In this document: positions 45,696 through 54,778 of the stretch, one piece after another
Layout of the letters: each line of letters starts with the position of its first letter
Position numbering within the stretch: the first letter of the stretch is position 1
Source of the DNA: JBMYTN01 sp049604415
Lineage (GTDB): Bacteria > Pseudomonadota > Alphaproteobacteria > Rhodospirillales > Rhodospirillaceae
Reading direction: 5' to 3'
Assembly (NCBI GenBank): GCA_049604415.1
Contig: JBMYTN010000013.1
Location: 1-64,000 of the forward strand
Length of the DNA stretch: 64,000 nucleotides
Translations under genes and position numbers: made by a program
Notes under the pieces: model-generated
Told to the model about the DNA's origin: nothing
Seen by the model: only the letters and a program-made list of their open reading frames with translations
Databases searched by the model: none

Positions 45696-46046
45696 ATGAC
45701 CGAACCCTCTGCCCCGGCAAGCTTTGACGATTTCCTGAAACTCGACATCCGGGTTGGCACCATCATCGAGGTCGCGCCTTATCCCGAAGCCCGGAAACCG
45801 GCCTATAAGCTGGTGATCGACTTTGGCGATCCCATTGGCACCAAGCGGTCCTCGGCCCAAATCACGGTGCATTACACATCCGAAAGCCTGATGGGTCGCC
45901 AAGTGGCCGCCGTTGTCAATTTTCCGCCAAAACAAATTGGCAAATTCATCAGCGAGTGTTTGGTGCTGGGGTTCCCCGATGCAGATGGCGCTGTGGTGCT
46001 GATCGGCCCGGACCAGGCCGTGCCGAAGGGCGGGCGCCTCTACTAA
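45696..46046 (+). CDS. csaA: CsaA-type tRNA-binding domain protein
   Basis: The 116-residue protein consists of a single tRNA-binding OB-fold domain (FLKLDIRVGTIIEVAPYPEARKPAYKL, KQIGKFISECLVLGF). CsaA is an export-related chaperone in Bacillus that also binds tRNA. ATG 45696 gives the usual start; the frame is open to 45627. It follows the phasin terminator and precedes the Sel1-repeat gene by 26 bases. Confidence 0.93.
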   Translation: MTEPSAPASFDDFLKLDIRVGTIIEVAPYPEARKPAYKLVIDFGDPIGTKRSSAQITVHYTSESLMGRQVAAVVNFPPKQIGKFISECLVLGFPDADGAVVLIGPDQAVPKGGRLY

Positions 46047-46072
46047 TTTGGTAAAGCGGTGGGATCAGCCGG

Positions 46073-47470
46073 GTGGTGAACAGAAGCAAGGTCATGGCTT
46101 TGGGTTGGGCAAAATGTTGCGCGCTGGGGACGGTTCTCCTTTTGGCATCCACTGCCTTTTGGACCAGTGCAGGCAACGCCCAACAGGCTGATCCGGATCA
46201 GCCAAATGTCCTACCCACGGAGCCTGCGGCCCCCGTCATTGACCCGACCGCCCTGCGCAATGGCCTGGCCCAGGCTGCGCGCTATGTGCAAATCGGCCGT
46301 CCGGACGACGCCTACCAAGTGCTGCTGCCCTTGGCGGAGGCCGGATCAGTGCCCGCCATGCGCACCCTGGCGCTGATCGATGTTTTGCCCGCCGGGACCT
46401 CCCGCAAAGCCGCGCGCGCCGTGCCTTGGCTGCGCAAGGCCCATGCGCAGGGAGATCCGATCGCCACAGTGCTATTGGCCCGGGAATTGGCGGCCGGGCA
46501 AGGGGCAAACCCCGATCTGGCAACGGCGCAAACCTTGGCCAATGCCGCAGGGCGAAGCCAAGATCCGCTGGCGCGGTCCTTGGCGGCAGCCCTTTGGGCG
46601 GGCTGGGGCGAGGCCGGATCGGTGCCCCCACGCCAAGCCTTTGAAACCGCGCTGCAGATCCTCAACAGTGTCGGCGATGACCAAGTCAATGCGACCGACC
46701 GGGGCGTGCTGCTGTGGCGCTATCAACGGGCGCTCCAGGACAGCGGCCTGGGAGCCGCCGACGGACTGGCATTGACCCCGGCTATCAAACAGGATTTTGG
46801 CGCTGGCGCTGCAAGCCAGGATCCGGTTGCCCTGGCCGCTCTGGCCCTGATCCTGGCGGCGGAAGGATCGGCCCAGGATGCACTGGTTCTGCTCGACCAA
46901 ACCTCGGCGCGTCACCATCCCCGGGTGTTGGCGGCACGGGGTTGGATCCAGGTCCGCCATGGCGGCCAGCAAGCGGTCCTGAGCGGTCTCAAACTGCTCT
47001 CCGATCTGGCCCAGACCGGGGATCTGGATGCTGCCGTGTATTTGGCCAAGCTGGCCACCCAAGGCCAGCCCGGTGCCTTCCCCCCGGACGAAGCCCTGGC
47101 CCGACGCTGGTTTGATCATCTGGCGGACCGTCAGGACCCCCGGGGCACCCTTGGTTTGGCCCGGCTCGAATTGCGGGACAACCCGGATCTGGGCAAGGCA
47201 CTGCTGCAAAACGCCGCCCGCAATGGCGAACGGGAAGCGATGGATGACCTGGCCGCCCTGTTGAGCACCGATCATTTGGGACTCGGGGATCGCCAATTGG
47301 CGGTTTTGTGGCAAGATCGGGCTGCGCTGCCAGCGCTCGGCTTGCTGCGGGTGCCGCCCCTGGCTCCGGCTGGACAATGGGCGATGCCCGGCGCCCCGCA
47401 GCCCGGCGACTTCTTGTCTCGCACACTGAGCCCAGTCTTTTCACCCGGAACGGATCCTTCAGCCCGATGA
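46073..47470 (+). CDS. Secreted Sel1/TPR-repeat protein
   Basis: The 465-residue protein has a signal peptide (hydrophobic GTVLLLASTAFWTSAGNA, about 19-36) and a long helical-repeat domain with Sel1-like units (PDDAYQVLLPLAEAGSVPAMRTLA, RAVPWLRKAHAQGDPIATVLLA). It is probably periplasmic and mediates protein contacts; no partner is known. GTG 46073 is uncertain, and ATG 46094 is the alternative. Its stop overlaps the start of the REC-Hpt gene (ATGA), so the two are translationally coupled. Confidence 0.8.
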   Translation: MVNRSKVMALGWAKCCALGTVLLLASTAFWTSAGNAQQADPDQPNVLPTEPAAPVIDPTALRNGLAQAARYVQIGRPDDAYQVLLPLAEAGSVPAMRTLALIDVLPAGTSRKAARAVPWLRKAHAQGDPIATVLLARELAAGQGANPDLATAQTLANAAGRSQDPLARSLAAALWAGWGEAGSVPPRQAFETALQILNSVGDDQVNATDRGVLLWRYQRALQDSGLGAADGLALTPAIKQDFGAGAASQDPVALAALALILAAEGSAQDALVLLDQTSARHHPRVLAARGWIQVRHGGQQAVLSGLKLLSDLAQTGDLDAAVYLAKLATQGQPGAFPPDEALARRWFDHLADRQDPRGTLGLARLELRDNPDLGKALLQNAARNGEREAMDDLAALLSTDHLGLGDRQLAVLWQDRAALPALGLLRVPPLAPAGQWAMPGAPQPGDFLSRTLSPVFSPGTDPSAR

Positions 47471-48360
47471 TCGCCCCTGATAAACCCCTAAGCGGCCTGT
47501 CGATCCTGCTGGCGGAGGATGTGGAGATCAACCGCACCATCCTGATCTCCCTGTTGCAGGACGCCGGAGCCAAAGTCACCGGGGTCGTCAATGGGCAGGA
47601 CGCCTCAAGAGCGATCACCCCGCCACGGGCCTATGATTTTGTCTTGATGGATTTGCATATGCCGGTGATGGATGGCTTAGAGGCCACCATAAGCATTCGC
47701 AGCCAGGACGATCCGGACTGCGCGACCATCCCGATCATCATCCTCAGCGCCGATCCGGACCCGGAGCAAAAGGCCGCCTTGCGGGAGGCCGGGGTCAATG
47801 GCCTGCTGGCCAAACCGATGGAGCTGGAGGCCTTGGCCAGCCTGTTGCGAGAGGTCCTGCCCGAGCGTCCTGAAGATGGCCCCTCTGCCAGCGACACCGC
47901 CCGGCATGCTGCGACCACAATGGATCGTGCGCCACAGGCTTCGGCCCCGGTTACCCCCGTCCCGTCAACACCAACCGCTGCTGCGTCGGGGTCTTCCTCA
48001 GGGGCGGAGATCGATCTGAAAAAGCTGTCGGACTATGCCGGGCTGTTCGGTCCAGAAGGCTTAGGCGATCTGGTCACCCTGTTCGCCACCCAAGGCCCGG
48101 ATCTGGCGGGCGAGATCGCCCAGGCCATGGGGGACCCAGCCAACAGCGCCGCTGCAGATCTGGATGCCGCCATTTCGGCGGCACACAAGCTGGCCAGCGC
48201 GGCAGGCTCTTTGGGTTTGGTGGAGCTGGAAACCCGCTGTCGCGCCTTTGAAGCCGCACCGGATAACGACCTGTTGGTCGACATCACCCGGCTGGTGGGC
48301 GATTCCCTTGCGGGGCTGCAGGCGTTTCTCGCCGGGCTGGACCCGGAAGAGCGGCTTTAA
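47467..48360 (+). CDS. Response receiver-Hpt phosphotransfer protein
   Basis: The 297-residue cytoplasmic protein has a receiver domain (acid pocket ED at 17-18, phosphoacceptor Asp about 62 in VLMDLHMPVMDG, Lys in LLAKPME). A Pro/Ser/Ala linker (about 138-180) leads to an Hpt domain with the phospho-His in AAHKLASAAGSLG. It has no kinase or DNA-binding domain. Such proteins pass phosphate within a phosphorelay. A hybrid kinase partner is not nearby. The divergently read OmpR-type gene 28 bases downstream is a possible end point. Confidence 0.88.
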   Translation: MIAPDKPLSGLSILLAEDVEINRTILISLLQDAGAKVTGVVNGQDASRAITPPRAYDFVLMDLHMPVMDGLEATISIRSQDDPDCATIPIIILSADPDPEQKAALREAGVNGLLAKPMELEALASLLREVLPERPEDGPSASDTARHAATTMDRAPQASAPVTPVPSTPTAAASGSSSGAEIDLKKLSDYAGLFGPEGLGDLVTLFATQGPDLAGEIAQAMGDPANSAAADLDAAISAAHKLASAAGSLGLVELETRCRAFEAAPDNDLLVDITRLVGDSLAGLQAFLAGLDPEERL

Positions 48361-48387
48361 CGGCCCAGCCTCTTATCCGTCAGTCCG

Positions 48388-49248
48388 CTATTCGATGGTC
48401 TCAGCAAACATATAGCCGACGCCGGGCACGGTCAGGATGAAATCCGGCGCTTTGGGGTCATCGCCCAATTTGCGGCGCAACCGTCCGATCAGCACATCGA
48501 CGCTGCGGTCGGTGGAGGCGGAGTCGGACCCGCCGATCCCATCCATCAACTGATCCCGGGTCAGAGCATTGCCGGGCCGTTCCACCAAGGTGGTCAGCAG
48601 GCCAAACTCGCCAGGGGTTAAGGTGACCATCTCGCCCTCGGGATTGGTCAGGCGGCGCTTGGCCAGATCCAGACTCCAGCCCCGGAAACGCCGCTGCATC
48701 CCGGCATTGGCGCTGGGTGTGTCCGGGCGGGCGCGTAAGCGGCGCAGCAAATTGCGCACGCGCACGGTCAACTCACGCAAGTGGAACGGCTTGGTGACAT
48801 AGTCATCCGCGCCGATCTCCAAACCGACAATCCGGTCGATATCTTCCTTGCGGGAGGTCAACATGATCAGCCCGATGGTATNNNNNNNNNNNNNNNNNNN
48901 NNNNNNNNNNNNNNNNNNNNNNNNNNNNNNNNNCTCCCGAGCCAAGTCAAACCCGCTGGCATCAGGCAGGTTGATGTCGAGCAAGATCACATCGACCTCA
49001 GCCTCCGACTCCTCCAAAACCTGGCGCATTTCGGACCCGCTGCCAGCCTCGGACACCACAAAGCCCTCGACCCGGAAGGTTTTCGCCACCGCCGTACGGG
49101 TGATCATTTCATCATCGACCACCAAAACATGGCCTTGGGCCGTGCCCGGGGACGCACCATGGCCAGCTTCGGCACTCGGAGGCGCGCCTTTATAGGGAAA
49201 ACCGCGATCGGTCGGGTTGGACGGAAGACTCATGGGGGACGGCTCCAT
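48388..49248 (-). CDS. OmpR-family response regulator, interrupted by an N gap
   Basis: The protein has a disordered 40-residue start, a receiver (VVDDEMITRT, phosphoacceptor Asp about 91 in ILLDINLPDASG, KPF) and a winged-helix DNA-binding domain (TPGEFGLLTTLVERPGNALTRDQL, VDVLIGRLRRKLGDD). The linker and motifs resemble ArcA/TorR-type regulators. A run of 52 N (48882-48933) falls in the receiver after DLARE; related proteins have only about five residues there, so the true gap is probably shorter. No sensor kinase is adjacent. Confidence 0.88.
   Translation of the reverse strand: MEPSPMSLPSNPTDRGFPYKGAPPSAEAGHGASPGTAQGHVLVVDDEMITRTAVAKTFRVEGFVVSEAGSGSEMRQVLEESEAEVDVILLDINLPDASGFDLAREXXXXXXXXXXXXXXXXXXTIGLIMLTSRKEDIDRIVGLEIGADDYVTKPFHLRELTVRVRNLLRRLRARPDTPSANAGMQRRFRGWSLDLAKRRLTNPEGEMVTLTPGEFGLLTTLVERPGNALTRDQLMDGIGGSDSASTDRSVDVLIGRLRRKLGDDPKAPDFILTVPGVGYMFAETIE
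48882..48933. other. Run of 52 undetermined bases
   Basis: Bases 48882-48933 are N. The frame is kept on both sides of the response regulator. Comparison with ArcA-like receivers suggests about 13 missing bases rather than 52. Confidence 0.95.
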
Positions 49249-49431
49249 TGCCGAATATCGCGCTGTTGCGATACCACTCTTGGGAAATTGGCACGACGTG
49301 CGCCTATCTTGTTTACATCTATTTACAATGATTCCGCACCATTCGCCAGCCCCGAAAATCAGGTTTACGACTGCGTGGTAGATTTGCGGTTCGATCGGTC
49401 ATTGAATGACATAGCGACAACAGGGTTGGTC

Positions 49432-49704
49432 ATGACCTTAAATGAATTGCGCACCCAGCTGGCGGGCCGCACCAAACTGCCCAAAGGGGTCTGTTCAGAT
49501 GTGGTGGATGTTTTGCTGGCAACCATGATCTCCGGGCTGTCCGAGGGCAAAAAAGTCCAGGTACGGGATTTCGGCACCTTCGAAACCACCATCCGGGCCG
49601 GATGGACCGGGCGGGATCCCCGCTCGGGCGAGGAGGTGGAGATCAAACCGGCCAAGACGGTCAAATTCCGAGCCAGCCAAGCCTTGCGCAGGGCCTTGGA
49701 TTAG
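49432..49704 (+). CDS. HU-family DNA-binding protein
   Basis: The 90-residue protein is of the HU/IHF type: a helical N-terminus (MTLNELRTQLAGRTKLPKG), the conserved turn KVQVRDFGTFE, the beta-arm region GRDPRSGEEVEIKP and the KTVKFRASQALR end. It bends DNA nonspecifically or at certain sites. The arm Pro is kept, but the sequence is divergent and lacks IHF alpha or beta features, so it is a second HU-like paralogue rather than the main HU. Upstream region 49249-49431 separates it from the divergent regulator. Confidence 0.9.
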   Translation: MTLNELRTQLAGRTKLPKGVCSDVVDVLLATMISGLSEGKKVQVRDFGTFETTIRAGWTGRDPRSGEEVEIKPAKTVKFRASQALRRALD

Positions 49705-49816
49705 GCCTTGGGTTGGTCTGTCAAAGTTTTGCCTTACCATTAGGGTAGGTTCAGTACCCTGTTTGGGGTCCCCTCTCAGGACGACATCACGACATATCAC
49801 AAGGAAGGACCGGCAG

Positions 49817-49999
49817 ATGGGTCTCGAGATTGGCTTTTTTGGTTTGATTTGGCTGGCATTTTTGATCTGGGCCGGGATCCATGTCATCAACAGCAATTCC
49901 GCCATGCTGCTCAAAGTCATCTGGATCCTAGCCCTGATCTTCCTGCCTTTGATCAGCTTTATCTGCTGGCTGTTGTTCGGCCCCCGTTCGGCCAAATAG
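49817..49999 (+). CDS. Small PLDc_N-type membrane protein
   Basis: The 60-residue protein has two hydrophobic helices (IGFFGLIWLAFLIWAGIHVI and LKVIWILALIFLPLISFICW) ending in LLFGPRSAK, the pattern of the phospholipase D-nuclease N-terminal (PLDc_N) family. These are short inner-membrane proteins of unknown role. GGAAGGA precedes ATG 49817 well. The frame is open upstream to 49763 but has no ribosome-binding site there. Confidence 0.82.
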   Translation: MGLEIGFFGLIWLAFLIWAGIHVINSNSAMLLKVIWILALIFLPLISFICWLLFGPRSAK

Positions 50000-50081
50000 A
50001 GCACTTTCAAAAAAATACTCGGGGGTGCCTACGTGGCCCCCCCAAGAGGACCACGAGAGCCGTGTTTGATCTAATTGGACT

Positions 50082-51089
50082 CTAACCCTTCAGCTCGTCA
50101 TAGAGGGCATTGAGCACCCGAACCACCTCGTCGGCCACCGCCTTGTCCTGATCGCTGCGCCCGGACATTTTGTCCGGGTGATAGGCGATGACATGTTTGC
50201 GATAGACCTTGCGCAACCGTTCCGGCAAGCCCCGATCCGACAGCGGTTCTTTGTGGGCGGCCTCGGCGGCCTTGGCCCGGGCAGCCTGGGCGTCAGCCTC
50301 TTTTTTCAAAGCCGAGATCTCCGCCTGCGCCGCTTTAAGCTTTTTGGCCAAAGCCGCCAGTTCGGCCTCCGCAGCCTTTTCCTTCTCTTTGTCTTTTTCG
50401 CCGTCCTTGGCCTTGGCCTTGCCTTTGGCTTTGCCCTTGGGCTTGTCAGCCTCTGGAGCGGCCTCGGCCTGGACGATCGCGCCTGAGGAAAACAGCAACC
50501 GACCGGCATGGTCCTTCTGCCAGGTAAAATCAGCCCCGGCTTCGGAGGCCAGCACCAACTCGACCTCGATGGCGTGGCGTTGCTCGGTCACGGTGAAGGG
50601 CGGCAACCAGCCGCCACCCTCGCCCTTGGCATCCTGAACCGCCAACACTGCCAGGAGCAGATCTGCTGTGACCTGCAGCGGTGTGGCCTTGAGCAAGGGA
50701 ACCAAGCGGTCGCGGACAAACCCCGCCAAACGGGTCGGCCCCCGGCGGCTAACACCAAAAAAATCGTTCTGCTCAACAATGCCATAGGCGGTTTTATAGG
50801 GCGCTTTTTTGACCGCCCGGGTCAGCAGGTCAATGGCGTCCTCTTCCTTGACCACATGCGGCACGGTCACCAGAAACCATTGTTTCCGAATGATAATATC
50901 TTCACCCAACAGCATGGCCACCGGGCGGGGATGGTAAAAAGCCTCGATATAGGCCTTGCCCGCCTGATTGGGCCAGGCGGCATGGATCTTCTCCAGATCC
51001 ACTTTATCCGGCGGAAAATGGGTCCCGACCCGCAGCAGAAGCTTATCCAGGGCCTCCTGCTCCGACGGATCGAACTTGTCCGATGACAC
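50082..51089 (-). CDS. Protein with C-terminal J domain
   Basis: The 335-residue protein ends in a J-like segment with the HPD motif (IAYHPDKMSG, HPD about 304-306) preceded by helix II (LRKVYRKHV). J domains stimulate the ATPase of DnaK. The first 200 residues are a domain I do not recognise, and the middle (about 210-270) is a Lys/Ala/Glu-rich coiled coil. Helix I of the J domain is not obvious. The domain order is opposite to DnaJ. Its substrate role is unknown. Confidence 0.75.
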   Translation of the reverse strand: MSSDKFDPSEQEALDKLLLRVGTHFPPDKVDLEKIHAAWPNQAGKAYIEAFYHPRPVAMLLGEDIIIRKQWFLVTVPHVVKEEDAIDLLTRAVKKAPYKTAYGIVEQNDFFGVSRRGPTRLAGFVRDRLVPLLKATPLQVTADLLLAVLAVQDAKGEGGGWLPPFTVTEQRHAIEVELVLASEAGADFTWQKDHAGRLLFSSGAIVQAEAAPEADKPKGKAKGKAKAKDGEKDKEKEKAAEAELAALAKKLKAAQAEISALKKEADAQAARAKAAEAAHKEPLSDRGLPERLRKVYRKHVIAYHPDKMSGRSDQDKAVADEVVRVLNALYDELKG

Positions 51090-51165
51090 GTGGGGAATTC
51101 CTTCAAGGGGCCGCGCACCGCCCGACCGGGCGGCGTGGCAACACCAGCATCAAATCTGTCAGAGT

Positions 51166-51501
51166 TTAGGTATAGCGCAGCATGGTATGCCAGAAGGAAA
51201 ACAGCGGAGCGGCGGCCTGGGTGATCGAAACCTGGGCGTTTTCGACCTCCTGCAGGGCCTTCTGCTTGGCCTTCGCCACCGCCTTGGCCTCGGCTGCTGC
51301 ACGCAGGGCGGCTTGACGGCGCTCTTCAATAACCGCGCGCACTTCCGAACGCGCCTCCGCCAGTTCCATATTCGGCGGCAAGAGGGCAGTCAACGCCCGG
51401 TCGTCCCTTAACAGGGTGTCCAGGACGTCGCCGGAAATGTCATCCAGGCGTTGAGAAAACTGCACACTCTGGGTGCCGACAATCTCATCCATGGTCAACA
51501 T
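51166..51501 (-). CDS. Small coiled-coil protein of unknown function
   Basis: The 111-residue protein begins MLTMDEIVGTQ, then has a long Ala/Glu/Lys/Arg helix (LAEARSEVRAVIEERRQAAL) and a more hydrophobic end. It has no signal peptide or known domain. GAGGAGG lies eight bases before ATG 51501, which fixes the start. It sits between the J-domain gene and folC; no functional link is evident. Confidence 0.7.
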   Translation of the reverse strand: MLTMDEIVGTQSVQFSQRLDDISGDVLDTLLRDDRALTALLPPNMELAEARSEVRAVIEERRQAALRAAAEAKAVAKAKQKALQEVENAQVSITQAAAPLFSFWHTMLRYT

Positions 51502-51581
51502 TGGCTTGCCTCCTCGTCATTTCGCAGGTGCAGCATAGCAAGCGCGAACAAGGGAGGGAAGCTGCAAGAAGGTTAGGGGTA

Positions 51582-52892
51582 TTATCGACCCCCGGTGTTG
51601 AACTGACGCAACACCTCTGCCGCCAGGATCAAAGATCCTGTGATCAGAATGGGAGAATGGCCGCCCGATCGGGCTTGACCCCGCAGTCGGTCCAAGGCTT
51701 GCCCAACCGATGAGGCAACAGAGACCGCCTCAACACCCGCAAGCCGTGCATCCTCTGCCAGTCGATCTGGCGGCACCCCTTGGCCGGTGCCATCAAAGGA
51801 GCCTTCGGCCAGCGGGACGCAGACCACATGGCGCAGACTCGGACCCAAAGCGCGCAGGAACTCTCCCCGGTCTTTGCTGTCGAGCATGCCGATCACCGCA
51901 TCCACAAAGGGAAACCCCTCCGCCTTCAGGGCCTCGACCATCGCCTGGGCCGCATGGGCGTTGTGACCACCATCGACCCAAAGCCCCACATCCACTTGCT
52001 GGAGGCGACCCGGCCAATCGATGGTCGCGACCATGGTTTGCGCCACGCCTGGATCCGGTTCGGAGCGACCCGTCCGGGCACAAAAGGCTTTCAAGGCCGA
52101 CCAGGCGAGCGCCGCATTGGCCTGCTGATGCGGACCGATCAATCTAAGGGAAACCGGCGCACCGACATCCTGCCAAGCGGCCTCGATCTCGGCAAAACTG
52201 CGGAGCGGCGCGCCCAAGCTCTCAGCTTCCTGTTCAATGACCGCCAGGGCTTCCGGTGCTTGGGGACCTATCATCGCGGGCACAGCGGCGCGCAAAATCC
52301 CGGCCTTGGTCCGGGCGATGCTGGCGAGATCCGGGCCGAGAAAGCCACAATGGTCCAGACCAACCGGGGTGATCACACTGACCGCCGGGTCGGGAATGAC
52401 ATTGGTCGCATCATCGCGGCCACCCATGCCGACCTCCAACAGCGTGACATCCGCTGAAATGGAAGAAAACGCGACAAAGGCCGCTGCGGTCGAACGCTCA
52501 AAAAAGGAGAGCGGCGGGAGTGCCAGCGTTCCGGCGGGCTCGGACAGCGACTCCAACAAATCGGCGAGCCGATCCGGTGCGATCAGATCACCGGCGACCC
52601 GGAAGCGCTCGGTAAAGCTGAGCAAATGCGGCGAAGTATAGGCATGGACCGTCAGCCCCATCGCCTCCAGCCCGGCACGCAGAAAAGCGCAGACGGATCC
52701 CTTGCCATTGGTGCCCGCCACATGGATCACCGGCGGCAGCCGGGTCTGCGGTGCCCCCAACCCCTCAAGCGCCCGGCGCAACCGGTCCAAAGACAGGTCA
52801 ATGCCCGCTTGGCCCTGCTGCTTCAGCCGGGCCACGGTTGCGTCTAGACGGAGATGGTCTGGGCTGTGGGCCTCGGCCATGGGGCCGGTCAC
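51582..52892 (-). CDS. folC: Folylpolyglutamate/dihydrofolate synthase FolC
   Basis: FolC adds glutamate to dihydropteroate and to tetrahydrofolate. The 436-residue Mur-ligase-fold protein has the ATP loop HVAGTNGKGSV and the TSPHLLSFTERF motif. It overlaps the accD stop by four bases, so it ends the trpF-trpB-trpA-accD-folC series that is typical of alphaproteobacteria and links tryptophan, lipid and folate genes by position only. Confidence 0.94.
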   Translation of the reverse strand: MTGPMAEAHSPDHLRLDATVARLKQQGQAGIDLSLDRLRRALEGLGAPQTRLPPVIHVAGTNGKGSVCAFLRAGLEAMGLTVHAYTSPHLLSFTERFRVAGDLIAPDRLADLLESLSEPAGTLALPPLSFFERSTAAAFVAFSSISADVTLLEVGMGGRDDATNVIPDPAVSVITPVGLDHCGFLGPDLASIARTKAGILRAAVPAMIGPQAPEALAVIEQEAESLGAPLRSFAEIEAAWQDVGAPVSLRLIGPHQQANAALAWSALKAFCARTGRSEPDPGVAQTMVATIDWPGRLQQVDVGLWVDGGHNAHAAQAMVEALKAEGFPFVDAVIGMLDSKDRGEFLRALGPSLRHVVCVPLAEGSFDGTGQGVPPDRLAEDARLAGVEAVSVASSVGQALDRLRGQARSGGHSPILITGSLILAAEVLRQFNTGGR

Positions 52893-53890
52893 GCCTTGGG
52901 GTCAGACTCCGGGGCCGGATCGGCGGAAACCGGCACCACATCCTGCGGGTCGGCGCCCGCCTCAGCGGCTTCGCTCCCCTCCTCAGCGGGCTCTTCCGAC
53001 GCGCTGTCGTCGGTCGGGAAGGCCAGAACCTCGGCGGGTGGGTTGGGTCGGCAGAGCAAGGACAACACCGTGCCCAAGGTCTCTTTCAGCTCATGGCGCG
53101 GCACCACCATGTCGACCATGCCATGTTCGCGCAGATATTCGGCGCGCTGGAAACCATCGGGCAGGGTTTCGCGGATGGTTTGCTCGATCACCCGGGCCCC
53201 GGCAAACCCGATCACCGCCCCCGGTTCGGCAATGGCCACATCGCCGAGCATGGCAAAGGAGGCCGACACGCCGCCGGTGGTCGGGTCGGTCAGCAGCACG
53301 ATATAGGGCAGGCCCGCATCCTTGACCTCTTCCACCGCCACGGTGGTCCGGGCCATTTGCATCAGGGACAAAATGCCTTCCTGCATCCGCGCCCCGCCAG
53401 AGGCCGGGATCACGATCAAAGGGCTGTCCTGGGTCTTGGCCAGATTGGCGGCCACAACAATGGCTTCGCCCACCGCCATGCCCATGGAGCCGCCCATAAA
53501 GGCGAAGTCAAAGGCCGCGACCACGGTCGGGATGCCGTTGATCTTGCCATGCACCACCTTGATGGCGTCCTGGGCTCCGGTTTTAGATTGGGCTTCCTTC
53601 AGGCGGTCGCTATAGCGCTTCAGGTCGCGGAATTTCAGCGGATCGACGGCCGCTTTCGGCAATTCCACGGCGTCATACTGCGCCTCGTCAAACAACAGCT
53701 CCAAGCGGGCTTTCAGGGTCAAGCGCAGATGGTGGCCGCACGCGGTACAGACATATTGGTTGGCGGCCATTTCCTTATGGAAGACCATTTGGCCGCAGGC
53801 TGGGCATTTATCCCAAAGGTTCTCGGGGACTTCCTTCGGTCCAACCAGCTCCCGGATTTTCGGACGGACATAATTGGTCAGCCAGTTCAA
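52889..53890 (-). CDS. accD: Acetyl-CoA carboxylase carboxyltransferase beta subunit
   Basis: AccD with AccA transfers CO2 from biotin to acetyl-CoA, giving malonyl-CoA, the substrate FabD uses. The 333-residue protein has the N-terminal zinc ribbon (CPACGQ and CTACGHH) and the crotonase-like carboxyltransferase domain with GGARMQEGILSLMQMA. The last 50 residues are an acidic, Glu/Ala/Pro-rich tail not needed for the fold. It follows trpA after 51 bases. Confidence 0.96.
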   Translation of the reverse strand: MNWLTNYVRPKIRELVGPKEVPENLWDKCPACGQMVFHKEMAANQYVCTACGHHLRLTLKARLELLFDEAQYDAVELPKAAVDPLKFRDLKRYSDRLKEAQSKTGAQDAIKVVHGKINGIPTVVAAFDFAFMGGSMGMAVGEAIVVAANLAKTQDSPLIVIPASGGARMQEGILSLMQMARTTVAVEEVKDAGLPYIVLLTDPTTGGVSASFAMLGDVAIAEPGAVIGFAGARVIEQTIRETLPDGFQRAEYLREHGMVDMVVPRHELKETLGTVLSLLCRPNPPAEVLAFPTDDSASEEPAEEGSEAAEAGADPQDVVPVSADPAPESDPKA

Positions 53891-53941
53891 ATGGACCTCC
53901 TGAAATCAACCCTATCGCCTCCCCCGCGTTGAAGCGGGTGG

Positions 53942-54778
53942 TCAGGCAGTCTGTTTTTCCGGCGCGGGCTCGCGCACGGCGCTGGCAAGTTCGCCAACAA
54001 ATCCCAACACATCTTCCCCGGCCCCGATCCGCTTGACAATGGCGGAGCCGACCACCGCAGCATCCCCGATCCGCGACATTTCCGCAGCCTGCTCCGGCGT
54101 GTTGACCCCAAAGCCAATGGCCACCGGCAAGTCGGTATGGGCGCGGATTTGGTCGACGGCTTTTTCCACCACGCCTGCATCGGCGGAGCGCGTCCCAGTA
54201 ATCCCGGTGATGGAGACGTAATAAACGAAACCGCCCGCTTGCTCCAGCACCACCGGCAATCTGGCGGCATCGGTGGTCGGGGTGGCGAGAAAGACGAAGT
54301 GCAAACCGACGTCGTTCAGATAAGGCACCAGCTCGCCGCATTCCTCCGGCGGCATATCGACAATGATCACCCCGTCAGCCCCGGCCTCGGCGGCGTCTTT
54401 GGCAAAGGCTTCCGGGCCATGGATATAGATCGGATTGTAGTAGCCCATCAGCACCACCGGGGTATCGGGATCCCCGGCACGGAAGGCCTTCAAAATGTCC
54501 AGGGTGTCGCGCAGGGTCGTGCCCTTGGCCAAGGCCCGCAAGGCCGCTGCTTGGATCGCTGGGCCGTCGGCCATGGGATCTGAAAACGGCATGCCCAGCT
54601 CGATGACATCCGCCCCCGCTTCCGGCAGCCCCTTCAGGATCTCCAGCGCCGTTGCCGGATCCGGATCCCCAGCCATCAAATAGGTCACCAAACCGCCCCG
54701 GCCCTCGGCCTTCAGAGCGGCAAAACGTTTTGCCAAACGATCACCTGTAGCGGGATTGGTACCGTTGCCGCCCGCCAT
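53942..54778 (-). CDS. trpA: Tryptophan synthase alpha subunit
   Basis: TrpA cleaves indole-3-glycerol phosphate to indole, which passes through a tunnel to TrpB. The 278-residue TIM-barrel protein has the catalytic Glu in VIELGMPFSDPMADGP and the phosphate-binding GFGVNTPEQA and VVGSAIV motifs. Its ATG shares a base with the trpB stop, so the two subunits are translationally coupled. Confidence 0.97.
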   Translation of the reverse strand: MAGGNGTNPATGDRLAKRFAALKAEGRGGLVTYLMAGDPDPATALEILKGLPEAGADVIELGMPFSDPMADGPAIQAAALRALAKGTTLRDTLDILKAFRAGDPDTPVVLMGYYNPIYIHGPEAFAKDAAEAGADGVIIVDMPPEECGELVPYLNDVGLHFVFLATPTTDAARLPVVLEQAGGFVYYVSITGITGTRSADAGVVEKAVDQIRAHTDLPVAIGFGVNTPEQAAEMSRIGDAAVVGSAIVKRIGAGEDVLGFVGELASAVREPAPEKQTA

